Part shown: in pieces, positions 18,901 through 27,271 of the stretch | Numbering within the stretch: the first letter of the stretch is position 1 | Layout: every line of letters begins with the position of its first letter | From: Mucilaginibacter endophyticus | GTDB taxonomy: Bacteria; Bacteroidota; Bacteroidia; Sphingobacteriales; Sphingobacteriaceae | Direction of reading: 5' to 3' | DNA length: 64,000 nucleotides | Assembly: GCF_003351025.1 (NCBI RefSeq) | Contig: NZ_QPCG01000001.1 | Location: 1,123,949-1,187,948 of the forward strand | Position numbers and translations under genes: made by a program | The notes under the pieces: generated by a model | What the model saw: only the letters and a program-made list of their open reading frames with translations | Database searches by the model: none | What the model was told of the DNA's origin: nothing

Positions 18901-19383
18901 CACATTTCTAAAAAATTTAAGGAACTCTTTCCGCTAAGTCCGTTTAGTTACAATTTTAAACAAGATCAGAACCAGCAGAGTTATACCGCCGAAGCCAGGT
19001 GGAAAGGCATTATTTTGTTCAGCGCGGTATTAACCATTTTTATCTCGTGCATTGGTTTATTAGGGCTATCCGTTTTAGCCGTTGAAAAACGTGTTAAAGA
19101 GATCGGCGTACGCAAAATACTCGGCGCTTCGGCAGACAGGATCGTTATGCTCTTATCGGCCGGTTTCTTAAAACTGATCCTGATCGCACTCGTTATATCC
19201 ATTCCGTTTGCGTGGATAGCTACAAATAAGTGGCTGCAGTATTATCCTTACCGGATAGCGCTTAACTGGTGGCTGTTTGCATCAGGTGGTATATTAGTAA
19301 TATTCATCGCCCTGATTACCATTAGCTTTCAATCAGTCAAAGCGGCTATTACTAACCCGGTAAAGAATTTGAGAACAGAGTGA
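15955..19383 (+). CDS. AraC-type membrane regulator fused to a MacB/FtsX-type ABC permease
   Basis: A single frame of 1142 codons. Residues 1-190 look like a shortened version of the multi-helix membrane region of Bacteroidota AraC regulators ('SKRGDRRANLFLSLAIVAIILK', 'LVGPLWYFFVRRQTD', 'NIGYLYLSYRLIRGFY'). Residues about 215-310 are an AraC helix-turn-helix pair ('LTLSSLAVKLTMHPHDLSRIIN', 'GIAYESGFNSQRTFNRVFKEMTGKTPAEYKK'). From Met346 (16990) the sequence is a complete 797-residue permease: first membrane helix about 366-386, MacB periplasmic core, FtsX domains with 'VKRAKEIGIRKVIGGT' and 'EKRVKEIGVRKILGAS'. Such permeases move or extrude lipoproteins, peptides or drugs with a separate ATPase, which is not encoded nearby. 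The start is TTG; an alternative is Met22 (16018). Fusion of two neighbouring genes with a partly degraded sensor part is likely; an internal start at 16990 is possible. Confidence 0.8.
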   Translation: MEFITFHIGFYELASIGTLFSGMPLVVLLLLSKRGDRRANLFLSLAIVAIILKVGCLIAFCLPLVGPLWYFFVRRQTDSDKQFRWWDSLHFWPLPAAYLIALPWLALISNIGYLYLSYRLIRGFYSRLKPVLMDKPRFTFRRLEKVHVLLGLLCLCWPLNDLFSFATVYVLFGVAAGKVLQPDGNGQSAASLADRSDVREKSRRLKEAVVANRLYADAELTLSSLAVKLTMHPHDLSRIINTGLNRSFNDFINELRVREIARKMQDPSYNHFTLLGIAYESGFNSQRTFNRVFKEMTGKTPAEYKKSLEKEWPTHKLAVPLGIRPVILRQETLPAWTGNTLKRNYMFRNYFKTAFRNLLHSKVYSFINIAGLSIGLACAMLILLYVQDEVSFDRFHQNAGQIYRIDKQMKRDDGSINNGSYTGYFPGPRFAAKIPEIQSFVRFQPSEADIKTGTDIRSQAICLVDANFLSVFNFPLLTGDARSALTEPNSVVITEDIAKKYFGSADALGKIISVKNDGNFKPLMITGVARNCPENSSIKFQVLLRLSVSAADESNNGNWFNSFLSTFVVLSPGANIKTVQDKMNKVFESDASKAISEIKNKYHVQHIGQSYMLEPLTGIHLGKIIPNEDEILSDKSNPEFSYILSAIAVFVLLIACINFINLTVARSVKRAKEIGIRKVIGGTSRQLRFQFLSESFVLCFIAFLFAFAIVVIVLPFFNSLANKALSLSYLFSPKLIIDYIVLFIVTGLLAGAYPSMILSGYRPVETLYSRFNLGGKNGLQKALVIFQFALASFLIIGAMAIYLQFDYLTTQKLGYDDSHLITVDQFPLSADQAALFRQELIKDPDIIDAAPRNGGYNNNTVKVNGDQSINVSVETVDAAYVPLLKIPLLAGRNFSAEYSSDRTSSVLVNEAFVQQAGWKQAIGQQISSFENETYQVIGVVKDYHYRPLTEKILPQLFTTNPANDYGMMYIRIRPGTETASLQHISKKFKELFPLSPFSYNFKQDQNQQSYTAEARWKGIILFSAVLTIFISCIGLLGLSVLAVEKRVKEIGVRKILGASADRIVMLLSAGFLKLILIALVISIPFAWIATNKWLQYYPYRIALNWWLFASGGILVIFIALITISFQSVKAAITNPVKNLRTE

Positions 19384-19441
19384 GTCAGCTTTGCGCACAG
19401 GTTATCTGATTGGAATATCTCTTAACGTAGGATATTAAATT

Positions 19442-19480
19442 GCAGAGGGAAGCTTTAAAGACAGCTATCACCTCTGCTTT
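19442..19480. terminator. Candidate terminator between convergent genes
   Basis: GCAGAGG (19442-19448) pairs with CCTCTGC (19471-19477), followed by TTT; an inner AGCT/AGCT pair can extend the fold. It lies between the convergent permease fusion and DUF1634 genes. Confidence 0.4.
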
Positions 19481-19488
19481 GAGCTGTT

Positions 19489-19890
19489 TTATACTTTCAA
19501 TCCGCCTATAGTACTGAATAGCATTACGCAGAGTACTATTGTGGTAATAATCACATAAAGCTTATCTTTTTCTAATGCAAAACCTAATAGCGACAATGCT
19601 ATCCGCAAAACCGGCGTGGCAATAAGCACCATTACGCCAAATTGCACAATGCCTTTTGCATTGAACTGTAGTGTACTTGAAATAATGCCACCAAAAGTGG
19701 TGAAACTGTTATCCTCGCCGTTAAAGCGATGATAAGAAGGCATGAGTGCCGAACCATGCTGAATGAGGAATAAGATGCCCCCGAGCAGTACTATACAGCT
19801 TGCAGTTATTACACCGGTACGTAGCAATCGACCTACAAGGAGCTCAATATCGCGGTCGCCCAGGTTTTTGCCATTGTTATTTGCGTTCAT
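19489..19890 (-). CDS. DUF1634 family membrane protein
   Basis: A 133-residue integral membrane protein with three hydrophobic helices (about residues 25-45, 80-105 and 112-130). The start 'DRDIELLVGRLLRTGVITASCIVLLGGILFL' and 'GIVQFGVMVLIATPVLRIALSLLGFALEKDKLYV' are typical of DUF1634. Members are found almost always next to TauE/SafE exporters, as here: the exporter gene ends 10 bases upstream. It may be an accessory subunit of that transporter, which is inference from the recurring pairing. Confidence 0.88.
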   Translation of the reverse strand: MNANNNGKNLGDRDIELLVGRLLRTGVITASCIVLLGGILFLIQHGSALMPSYHRFNGEDNSFTTFGGIISSTLQFNAKGIVQFGVMVLIATPVLRIALSLLGFALEKDKLYVIITTIVLCVMLFSTIGGLKV

Positions 19891-19900
19891 ATATTTTCAA

Positions 19901-20734
19901 TTAAAATTTGTGTTGAAATCCGTTATACATCATTTCGGCGGCTACAAAAACTATGGCTGCACAAAAAATGTAGCGCAGCACTTTCGGATCAAGTTTTTTA
20001 AGTAATATGGCCCCGGTAAATGCGCCTCCTAATACACCCAGTACAACTGGAAAGGCTATAGTGGGGTCCATGTAGCCCCGTTGCAGGTAAACCACTGCGC
20101 TGGCAGCAGCAGTAACGCCAATCATGAAGTTACTTGTGGTAGTACTTACTTTAAATGGTATGTGCATGGTTGAATCCATGGCCAGTACCTTGAGTGCCCC
20201 CGAGCCTATACCCAAAAGGCCTGAAAGTATACCGGCTAAGGTCATGATAGAAAATCCGGCCCCTACATTTTTAAGTTTGTAGTCAACTTGCCCCTCCGGG
20301 GTTGGATAGCTGCCGTTAAGCTTTAAAAATGCCGCTGTTTTGCTGCCTTCTGTAAGCGCAAGCTGGTTCTTCTTTCTCAAAGTCATTGCTGCCGAAAAAA
20401 ACAGGATACAACCAAAAAGTATCGCGATGGTATTAGTAGGAGTGTATACTGCAAGTAAAGCGCCTATGACGGCTCCAACAGTAGTAGCAATTTCCAGGAA
20501 CATGCCTAAACGGATATTGGTAATACCCTCTTTTACATACGCGCTTGCCGCGCCTGATGAGTTGGCGATAGAAGCCAGCAGGGCCGCGCCAATGGCATAT
20601 CGAATATCCACATGGAAAACCAGGGTTAACAAAGGAATAACAACTACCCCGCCGCCGAGGCCGGTTAATGAACCTACAAGGCCGGCCAGATAGGCGCCGA
20701 CCAATAGTATGATGGTGAAAGTTAAAATGGTCAT
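19901..20734 (-). CDS. TauE/SafE family anion exporter
   Basis: A 277-residue polytopic membrane protein with about eight helices. The N-terminal 'GLVGSLTGLGGGVVVIPLLTL' and the mirrored second half 'GILSGLLGIGSGALKVLAMD' are the two glycine-rich repeats of the TauE/SafE (former DUF81) family. 'ALLASIANSSGAASAYVKEG' and 'TTTSNFMIGVTAAASAVVYLQRG' are also typical. Members export sulfite, sulfoacetate or other organic sulfur or carboxylate anions; the substrate here is unknown. It lies between a GntR/FCD regulator (3-base gap) and DUF1634 (10-base gap), so the three form an operon in which the regulator probably senses the transported acid or its precursor. Confidence 0.9.
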   Translation of the reverse strand: MTILTFTIILLVGAYLAGLVGSLTGLGGGVVVIPLLTLVFHVDIRYAIGAALLASIANSSGAASAYVKEGITNIRLGMFLEIATTVGAVIGALLAVYTPTNTIAILFGCILFFSAAMTLRKKNQLALTEGSKTAAFLKLNGSYPTPEGQVDYKLKNVGAGFSIMTLAGILSGLLGIGSGALKVLAMDSTMHIPFKVSTTTSNFMIGVTAAASAVVYLQRGYMDPTIAFPVVLGVLGGAFTGAILLKKLDPKVLRYIFCAAIVFVAAEMMYNGFQHKF

Positions 20735-20737
20735 GAT

Positions 20738-21385
20738 TTAATAATTATTTTTTAAAATTTCGGTAGTGATCTGGCGTGCGGTTTCGGTGTCGCCTTTTGC
20801 GATGGTGTTATAAAGTGCCTCATGCAAATGGTGACTCATGGCAAAATGGTTTACGCCCTGTTTTTCGCGTTTTTCAAAAAAGTCGCGGATGATTACCGTG
20901 AAACTATGGTACAGGTCGGCTAATACGCTATTTGAAGATGCCTTTGCAACTGCCGAGTGAAAAGATAAATCGGCATCGATACAGGCTAACCGCTGTCCGG
21001 CCATTATCGCATCTTTACGTTGTTGCAGCCTGAGTTTAATTTCCTGAAGGTTATCTTCCGTACGGTGTTTTGAAGCGAGGGTAACAATTTCCAGTTCAAG
21101 CATCTGGCGTACCGCATTGATCTCATCAAAGGCGGCACGTTTTAATCGCTGGTCAATATTGTCCGAATCGGATATGGCGTTTACAAATGTTCCTGATCCC
21201 TGCTGTACGCGTAGCACGCCTGCATCTGCGAGTGATTTGATGGCTTCGCGTATGGTTGAACGGCCAACATTATATAAATCCATCAATTCAAACTCCGAAG
21301 GCATCTTATCGCCTTCGTTCCATTTACCGGCAACAATATCGTTTTTGATAAGCCGGATAATTTTATTGCTAAGTTTCTCTGCCAT
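20738..21385 (-). CDS. GntR-family regulator, FadR/FCD subfamily
   Basis: A 215-residue one-component regulator. Residues about 5-75 form the winged helix ('VAGKWNEGDKMPSEFELMDLYNVGRSTIREAIKSLADAGVLRVQQGSGTFV' seen as consecutive GntR motifs), and about 90-212 an all-helical FCD ligand-binding domain ('DADLSFHSAVAKASSNSVLADLYHSF', 'HHLHEALYNTIAKGDTETARQ') with the Asp/His residues that bind a metal and carboxylate ligands in this family. It is first in the operon with the TauE/SafE exporter. Repeats at 21411-21439 overlap its own predicted promoter, so autoregulation is likely. Confidence 0.92.
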   Translation of the reverse strand: MAEKLSNKIIRLIKNDIVAGKWNEGDKMPSEFELMDLYNVGRSTIREAIKSLADAGVLRVQQGSGTFVNAISDSDNIDQRLKRAAFDEINAVRQMLELEIVTLASKHRTEDNLQEIKLRLQQRKDAIMAGQRLACIDADLSFHSAVAKASSNSVLADLYHSFTVIIRDFFEKREKQGVNHFAMSHHLHEALYNTIAKGDTETARQITTEILKNNY

Positions 21386-21680
21386 GTTGAGCTATTAAAC
21401 TGTACAAATGTATGATGTTTATTTAAACATATGATGTTTTAATTTAATTCTTTTATAATTGTATGACATTACAAGATTTTTGGTAGGGGATTAGACAACG
21501 CAATTGGCTGGTTTTATAGCGTGCCGGCGAAGCAAAATCATTTCTTCAGCCAATGTCAATCTATAAAATCTATTTTATAAGATAATTTCTATATTTGGAT
21601 TTGACACATAAACAAGAAGCATTGAACCACCATGATGTTTGTGTAATTAACCTGATTGCTATAGGAAATTGAAATAACAC
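21386..21680. other. Divergent region between GntR and the ECF sigma gene
   Basis: No coding sequence is seen. The left part holds the GntR promoter/operator. On the plus strand TATATTTG at 21590-21597 is an exact -7 element about 85 bases before the sigma-factor start; a matching -33 element is not obvious. Confidence 0.45.
21405..21439 (-). promoter_or_regulatory. Promoter and operator of the GntR-exporter operon
   Basis: On the minus strand TACATTTG (21412-21405) is an exact -7 element 20 bases from the start codon; no clear -33 element is seen. On the plus strand TATGATGTTT occurs twice (21411-21420 and 21430-21439), 19 bases apart, and the second copy forms the perfect inverted repeat AAACAT-ATG-ATGTTT (21425-21439). 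These overlap the core promoter and suit binding of the GntR dimer. Confidence 0.5.
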
Positions 21681-22259
21681 ATGGCCCCCCTTGACTTATC
21701 AGCCGACGATGCTGAACTTCTGAAACTTATTGGCGAAGGCTACAAACCTGCCTTTGACGTCTTGTATAACAAATATTGGAAACAGGTTTATAACACGGCA
21801 TACAAGCGGGTTAATGATATGGAGCGCGCGCAGGATATTGCCCAGGATGTATTTGTGCAATTGTGGGTGCGCGGATCAAAATCGCCTATTGAAAACCTGT
21901 CGGCTTATTTATTGGTTGCCGCCCGTAACGGTGTTTTTAAATACATGGAGAAGGAATCCCGCTATGCGGCATTGCCCGATACTGTGCAGGAAATTGAAAG
22001 CCCCCTTGGTCGTGCCGATGCCAACGTACTTCATGACGAATTTTTAAAAGCTTTTAACGAGCTTGTAGATACTTTACCAACGCAGCAGCGTATTATATTC
22101 AATTTGCGCTTTAATGAAGGCCTCTCAAGCCAGCAAATTGCAGATCAGCTGCAAATCTCACCAAAAACTGTCCGTAATCAGATGGGAAAGGCCCTTGCCA
22201 CGCTTCGCAAGTCGCTTTTTTTATTTCATGTATTGCTTTATTTTTATCAAAAAGGTTGA
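21681..22259 (+). CDS. ECF sigma factor of the FecI-like Bacteroidota type
   Basis: A 192-residue extracytoplasmic-function sigma factor. Region 2 covers about residues 12-85 ('FDVLYNKYWKQVYNTAYKRV', 'AQDIAQDVFVQLWVRG') and region 4 about 120-175 ('LVDTLPTQQRIIFNLRFNEGLSSQQIADQLQISPKTVRNQMGKALATL', read as successive motifs). Such factors direct transcription of SusCD operons when a matching anti-sigma factor releases them. The FecR gene follows after 177 bases and an STN-domain SusC after that, forming the classic receptor/anti-sigma/sigma signalling set. The factor probably controls the whole 23828-38504 gene cluster. Confidence 0.94.
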   Translation: MAPLDLSADDAELLKLIGEGYKPAFDVLYNKYWKQVYNTAYKRVNDMERAQDIAQDVFVQLWVRGSKSPIENLSAYLLVAARNGVFKYMEKESRYAALPDTVQEIESPLGRADANVLHDEFLKAFNELVDTLPTQQRIIFNLRFNEGLSSQQIADQLQISPKTVRNQMGKALATLRKSLFLFHVLLYFYQKG

Positions 22260-22436
22260 TAAAACGTTTTTTCCTCAAGGGTGATGCTGTTTTTTTAACA
22301 ATAATGTTATTTTGTTGAATGAATTTTACCATTTTGATTAGTAATGGATGCTATTTTTAAATAAAACATTAAAAATATTTTCAATTAACATGGGCTATTT
22401 TCATTTTACCGACTCATGTATATATAAAGGATGTAA

Positions 22437-23603
22437 ATGGACGAGGCGAACAAACAATATTTTATACAAATACTAACAAAATACAGGCTTGGCGAGGCTA
22501 CTCAGGAAGAAATTAAATTCCTTGAGTCGTATTATAACCTGTTTGATTTAAATGATGATCTGATTACTGAAGAGAATGAGGCCGACTATCTATATCTGAA
22601 AGATGCTATTAAAGCTACTGTTGACGAGCGGATAGTACAACTTGAAAAAGAGCCGGTTACAATGCCGTCAAGATCTGGTTGGATAAGGTACGCTGTGGCA
22701 GCATCAATTATGTTGTTTATTTCGGTTGGCGCTTACCTCTTTATTCGTAGCAGTCATAAGGCCAATAATTTTGCGGCAAACCCCTATAAAAGGATAGTGC
22801 CCGGAACAAACAAGGCTACGCTTACTTTGGCCAATGGCACAACCATATCGCTTGATGATGCCGCTAACGGGCAGATAGCCAAACAGGCTGGTGTGAAAAT
22901 TACCAAAACTGCCGACGGGCAGATAGTTTACCAGGCCGACGCGACAGGACAGGATCAGGCTGTTCAAAATACAGTGGCCACACCCAAAGGCGGCCAGTAT
23001 AAAGTGATCCTGCCCGATGGTACCAACGTATGGCTTAACGCATCATCATCAATAAGCTATCCAACGGTTTTCAAGGGAGCAGAACGGATGGTAACCCTTA
23101 ATGGTGAGGGGTACTTTGAAGTGGCTAAAAATAAAGCTATGCCTTTCAGGGTAAAATCGGCGCTGCAAACTATTGAGGTATTGGGTACACATTTTAATAT
23201 CAATGCTTATGCCGATGAAGCGGTAGTTAAAACAACACTGCTGGAAGGTTCGGTGAAGGTGATATCAGAAACAAGCTCAACGCTTATTGTTCCCGGAGAA
23301 CAGGCTGTGATAAACCGTCAGGGCAATGGTGTTATCAGTAAGCAGCAGGTAAACCTTGATGCGGAAGTTGCCTGGAAAAACGGTGTATTCTCATTTGCAG
23401 ATGAGGATATCCGAGAAGTGATGCGCCAGGTAAGCCGCTGGTATGATATTGATGTGGTTTATGAGGGTGATATGCCGACTGAAAAATTTTTCGGCGAAAT
23501 TTCAAGAAGCAGCAACCTGGCTGATGTTTTCAAGATCCTGGAACTTAACAACATGAAATTTACGGTGGAGGGTAAAACGGTGACGGTATCGTACAGTAAA
23601 TAA
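22437..23603 (+). CDS. FecR-family anti-sigma factor
   Basis: A 388-residue protein with a cytoplasmic N-terminal part (1-82, 'ILTKYRLGEATQEEIKFLESYY'), one membrane helix (about 84-103) and a periplasmic FecR domain (about 145-290, 'TPKGGQYKVILPDGTNVWLNASSS', 'GEGYFEVAKNKAMPFRVKS', 'VLGTHFNINAYADE'). The C-terminal about 310-385 is the DUF4974/STN-like region ('EDIREVMRQVSRWYDIDVVYEG'). It should hold the ECF sigma factor inactive until the receptor's STN domain signals that substrate is being imported. It sits between the sigma gene and the receptor gene. Confidence 0.94.
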   Translation: MDEANKQYFIQILTKYRLGEATQEEIKFLESYYNLFDLNDDLITEENEADYLYLKDAIKATVDERIVQLEKEPVTMPSRSGWIRYAVAASIMLFISVGAYLFIRSSHKANNFAANPYKRIVPGTNKATLTLANGTTISLDDAANGQIAKQAGVKITKTADGQIVYQADATGQDQAVQNTVATPKGGQYKVILPDGTNVWLNASSSISYPTVFKGAERMVTLNGEGYFEVAKNKAMPFRVKSALQTIEVLGTHFNINAYADEAVVKTTLLEGSVKVISETSSTLIVPGEQAVINRQGNGVISKQQVNLDAEVAWKNGVFSFADEDIREVMRQVSRWYDIDVVYEGDMPTEKFFGEISRSSNLADVFKILELNNMKFTVEGKTVTVSYSK

Positions 23604-23727
23604 TATTTAACCTTAAACTTTATACTAACAACTAAACAAAACTAAATGCTAATCACTAAAACAATGCTTAATGGATAAACAACTACGATAAATCTCAGAC
23701 ATATCTCTCATTAACAGACCAAAAATT

Positions 23728-23755
23728 AACCGGAAGCCTCTCACCGCTTCCGGTT
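23728..23755 (+). terminator. Hairpin in front of the STN-SusC gene
   Basis: AACCGGAAGC (23728-23737) pairs perfectly with GCTTCCGGTT (23746-23755), loop CTCTCACC, followed by TAAAATAGG. It can terminate transcription from the sigma/anti-sigma genes and separate them from the receptor operon. The T-run is short, so it may be leaky. Confidence 0.6.
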
Positions 23756-23827
23756 TAAAATAGGTCAGGCAGCACAAGATGTCGAAGCCCTGGGCTGCAT
23801 TTTATTAACCCAATCTTATTCAAAAAT

Positions 23828-26800
23828 ATGAAATTAACTTTTCTTTACAATGCCGTATGCGCCATACGGAGGGTAAAGTTCAAATTCTTATTAGTATTGA
23901 AACTCACCACTATACTGTTGCTTATTGGTGCGCTACACTTATCCGCAGCAAGTTATTCTCAAACGGTAACTATATCCGGTAAAAATAAAAGCCTCGAATC
24001 GGTTTTTAAGGATATAAAGCGTCAAACCGGTTATTTGTTTTTTTATAGCGAAAAAGTAAATATAAAGGGCAAAACAGTTGATGCCGATTTTCGTGATACA
24101 CAGCTGGTTGATGTACTTAACGTGTGCCTTAAAGATTTTGACCTGAGTTTTACGATCGTATCTAAAACCATTGTCATTCAAAATAAAATACCCGAACCCA
24201 GGCCGGCTCCGGTTGTTGCTATGAGCAAAATTCCGGTAAGCGGGCGTGTGTTGGATTCGGTAAGTAAAACCACTTTACCGGGCGTAAATATTGCTGTTAA
24301 AGGGAGCAGGGGAGTAATAGGCCAAACTAATGATAAGGGGGAGTTTAATGTACAGGCCGATGCAGGGCAAACATTAGTATTCTCGTTTATGGGCTACAAA
24401 TCGGCCGAAGTTAAAGTGGTAGCAGGCCAATCGATTGTAGTGAAGCTTTTGCCTGATATTAACAACATTAAAGATATTGTAGTAACCGGTTACCAGGTTA
24501 TCAAAAAAGACAATTACACTGGTAATGCCATCACGATAAGCGGTGCAGACCTGAAGCGCAATAACCCGCAAAATGTGATCAAGAGTATTGCCTCGTTTGA
24601 TCCGTCGTTTAAAGTGCTTGATAATAACCTTGCAGGTTCTGATCCCAACAAACTGCCAAAGATAAATGTAAGGGGGACCACAGCTATTCCTTCCATCAGC
24701 GACGATATACTTGACCGTAATAACCTGTCAAGTAATTATAATCTGCCGGCCTTTATTCTTGATGGTTTTGAGGTAACACTTCAAAAGGTAGTAGATCTCG
24801 ATATCAACCGTATTGAATCGGTTACATTGCTGAAAGACGGTGCGGCTACCGCGGTTTATGGCTCAAGGGCTGCCAACGGTGTAATGGTTATTACAACCAA
24901 AGCCCCCGTTGCAGGAAAACTGCAGTTATCATACAATTACGAGCTTACCTTCAACGGCCCCGACCTGTCTGACTATCATGTGCTTAATGCCAAGCAAAAA
25001 GTGGCTTATGAACAGTTAGTTGGCTTGTATAATACACAAACATCTACCAGTGGTGATACCAAACAGGATGAGCTTGACGCCCAGTTATTCACCCGCTTAA
25101 AAAATGTTGCGAGTGGTGTTAATACCTATTGGTTATCACAACCCTTGAGAAACGCCTATCAGCAAAAACATTCGGTATACGCGCAGGGCGGCGACCAGTC
25201 GTTCAGGTATGGTATCGATTTGCGTTACCAGACACAACCTGGCGTTATGAAAGGTTCGGATAATACGCGTTATAGTGGCGGGGTTAATTTTACTTATAAT
25301 CCTAATTCAAAACTTATTATCAGGAATGATCTTACTATAACACAGGTTAACCAGGTTAACTCACCTTATGGTGATTTTTCTACCTATGTAAATGCCAACC
25401 CATATTTCCCGATAAGGGATAGCACGGGCAGACTGGTACAGGAACTTGCCAACTGGCGTGTAAACACGGGCCGTACAGGAACAGATCAATATGTTACCGA
25501 AAATGTATTTAACCCTTTATATGAAGCCAGCCTGAGCAGCTTTAATAAAGCGGCCTATACCGAGATACTGGAGTCATTCTCGGCCGATTATAAAATATCA
25601 AAGAGCCTGCGGTTAAGGGCGTTAATGAGTGTAAATAAAACCAATTCAACCACAGATAATTACGTGTCGCCATTGAGTAGTGTTTTTTACAACTACGCGT
25701 CTGATAAGTTGAATAACAGAGGCACTTATGATTACGGAACAAATGCCAGCCTTAACCTGGACGGAAACGTAACTATTAATTATAACAAGCAACTGGGCGA
25801 TCATTATTTCAACCTTGTTTTGGGTGCTAACATTTTGGCTTCAAAGGCTGACGTTAAGTCATTTTCGGCCGAAGGTTTTTCGAATGACAGGTTTACCAAT
25901 ATAGGCTTTGCCCGTATCTATAAAGAAAACTCAGGTCCTTACGGCGATGTTACTAAATCAAGAACCGCCGGTGCTTTCTTTTCGGGTAACTATGCGTTCC
26001 AAAATAAATATCTTTTAGATGCTTCGGTACGCGTTGACGGTTCATCTGCCTTTGGTGCCGACAGGCGTTATGCTCCTTTCGGATCTCTCGGTATTGGCTG
26101 GAATATTCATAAAGAAAGCTTTTTCCAGGGTTCAAAAGTAATAAGCCAACTGCGGCTTAAAGGAAGTATCGCAACGCTTGGTTCTATAAGCTTCCCGGCA
26201 TACCAGTCACGCTCAATTTATTCGTACGATACACAAAACTGGTATTCAACCGGTATTGGCGCTACCATATTGGGCTATGGAAACAGCAACCTGGAGTGGC
26301 AGAAAACCCGCACCTCAGATATAGGTATGGACATTGGCTTGTTTAAAGACAGGATAGTTATATCGCCAAGATATTACTATAAACTCACCAAAGGACTTAT
26401 CACCGACATTAACCTTGCACCGTCAACCGGTTTCAACACCTATAAGGATAACCTTGGCGATATGTCAAACAAAGGTTATGAGCTTTACCTCGTAGCCCAG
26501 GTTTTTCACACAACAGATTGGAATATTAACGTAACGGGTAACCTTGCCCATAACGTTAACAAAATAGTGAGTATATCCGACGCGCTAAAGGCATTTAACA
26601 ATAACATAGATAACTTCCAGACCAATAAGGATAACAATGCATTTTCAACCCCGCTAACCCGGTATGTTGAGGGTAAATCATTAAATACCATTTATGCCGT
26701 AAAATCATTAGGTATCGACCCTGAAAATGGTAAAGAGATCCTGGTGAAAAAAGATGGTACCCTAACCTATGTATGGGATGTTAAGGACGTGCAGGATGTA

Positions 26801-27262
26801 GGCAATACCACGCCAAAGGCCGAAGGCTTTTTTGGCAGCACAGTTTCATACAAACGGTTTATGCTAAGCTTTAGCTTTCATTACCGTTTTGGCGGGCAGG
26901 CCTTTAACCAAACCCTTATTGATAGGGTTGAAAACGCCGACCCGCGCTTTAACGTTGACAGCAGGGTACTGGAACAAAGGTGGAAACAACCCGGCGATCA
27001 CACATTTTTCAAAAACATTACCGACCTCACCGATACCTATGTGTCATCGCGGTTTGTACAAAAAGATAACCTGATCGAACTGCAGTCGCTTTACCTGTCG
27101 TATGATTTTAAGCCAAAGGCTATTCGTCGTTTGGGGCTTCAAAATCTAAGACTGGCAGCCACGGCCAACGACGTTTTCAGAGCTTCAACTATTCAGGCAG
27201 AACGGGGTATCAATTATCCCTTCGCCCGCAGCTTAACATTTTCATTACTGGGTTCATTTTAA
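23828..27262 (+). CDS. SusC-type TonB-dependent receptor with STN signalling domain
   Basis: A 1144-residue transducer-type SusC. After a long signal peptide (about 1-44, ending ALHLSAASYSQ) comes an STN domain (about 48-115, 'KSLESVFKDIKRQTGYLFFYSE', 'LVDVLNVCLKDFDLSFTIV'), then a carboxypeptidase-D-like domain (about 135-215), a TonB-box-like 'IKDIVVTGY', the plug ('FILDGFEVTLQKVVDLDINRIESVTLLKDGAATAVYGSRAANG' as consecutive motifs) and the barrel. The STN domain contacts the FecR protein, so import of the ligand switches on the ECF sigma factor. Its SusD partner starts 9 bases downstream. The associated metallopeptidases suggest that the ligand is a peptide or protein. Confidence 0.95.
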   Translation: MKLTFLYNAVCAIRRVKFKFLLVLKLTTILLLIGALHLSAASYSQTVTISGKNKSLESVFKDIKRQTGYLFFYSEKVNIKGKTVDADFRDTQLVDVLNVCLKDFDLSFTIVSKTIVIQNKIPEPRPAPVVAMSKIPVSGRVLDSVSKTTLPGVNIAVKGSRGVIGQTNDKGEFNVQADAGQTLVFSFMGYKSAEVKVVAGQSIVVKLLPDINNIKDIVVTGYQVIKKDNYTGNAITISGADLKRNNPQNVIKSIASFDPSFKVLDNNLAGSDPNKLPKINVRGTTAIPSISDDILDRNNLSSNYNLPAFILDGFEVTLQKVVDLDINRIESVTLLKDGAATAVYGSRAANGVMVITTKAPVAGKLQLSYNYELTFNGPDLSDYHVLNAKQKVAYEQLVGLYNTQTSTSGDTKQDELDAQLFTRLKNVASGVNTYWLSQPLRNAYQQKHSVYAQGGDQSFRYGIDLRYQTQPGVMKGSDNTRYSGGVNFTYNPNSKLIIRNDLTITQVNQVNSPYGDFSTYVNANPYFPIRDSTGRLVQELANWRVNTGRTGTDQYVTENVFNPLYEASLSSFNKAAYTEILESFSADYKISKSLRLRALMSVNKTNSTTDNYVSPLSSVFYNYASDKLNNRGTYDYGTNASLNLDGNVTINYNKQLGDHYFNLVLGANILASKADVKSFSAEGFSNDRFTNIGFARIYKENSGPYGDVTKSRTAGAFFSGNYAFQNKYLLDASVRVDGSSAFGADRRYAPFGSLGIGWNIHKESFFQGSKVISQLRLKGSIATLGSISFPAYQSRSIYSYDTQNWYSTGIGATILGYGNSNLEWQKTRTSDIGMDIGLFKDRIVISPRYYYKLTKGLITDINLAPSTGFNTYKDNLGDMSNKGYELYLVAQVFHTTDWNINVTGNLAHNVNKIVSISDALKAFNNNIDNFQTNKDNNAFSTPLTRYVEGKSLNTIYAVKSLGIDPENGKEILVKKDGTLTYVWDVKDVQDVGNTTPKAEGFFGSTVSYKRFMLSFSFHYRFGGQAFNQTLIDRVENADPRFNVDSRVLEQRWKQPGDHTFFKNITDLTDTYVSSRFVQKDNLIELQSLYLSYDFKPKAIRRLGLQNLRLAATANDVFRASTIQAERGINYPFARSLTFSLLGSF

Positions 27263-27271
27263 CGCATAACC

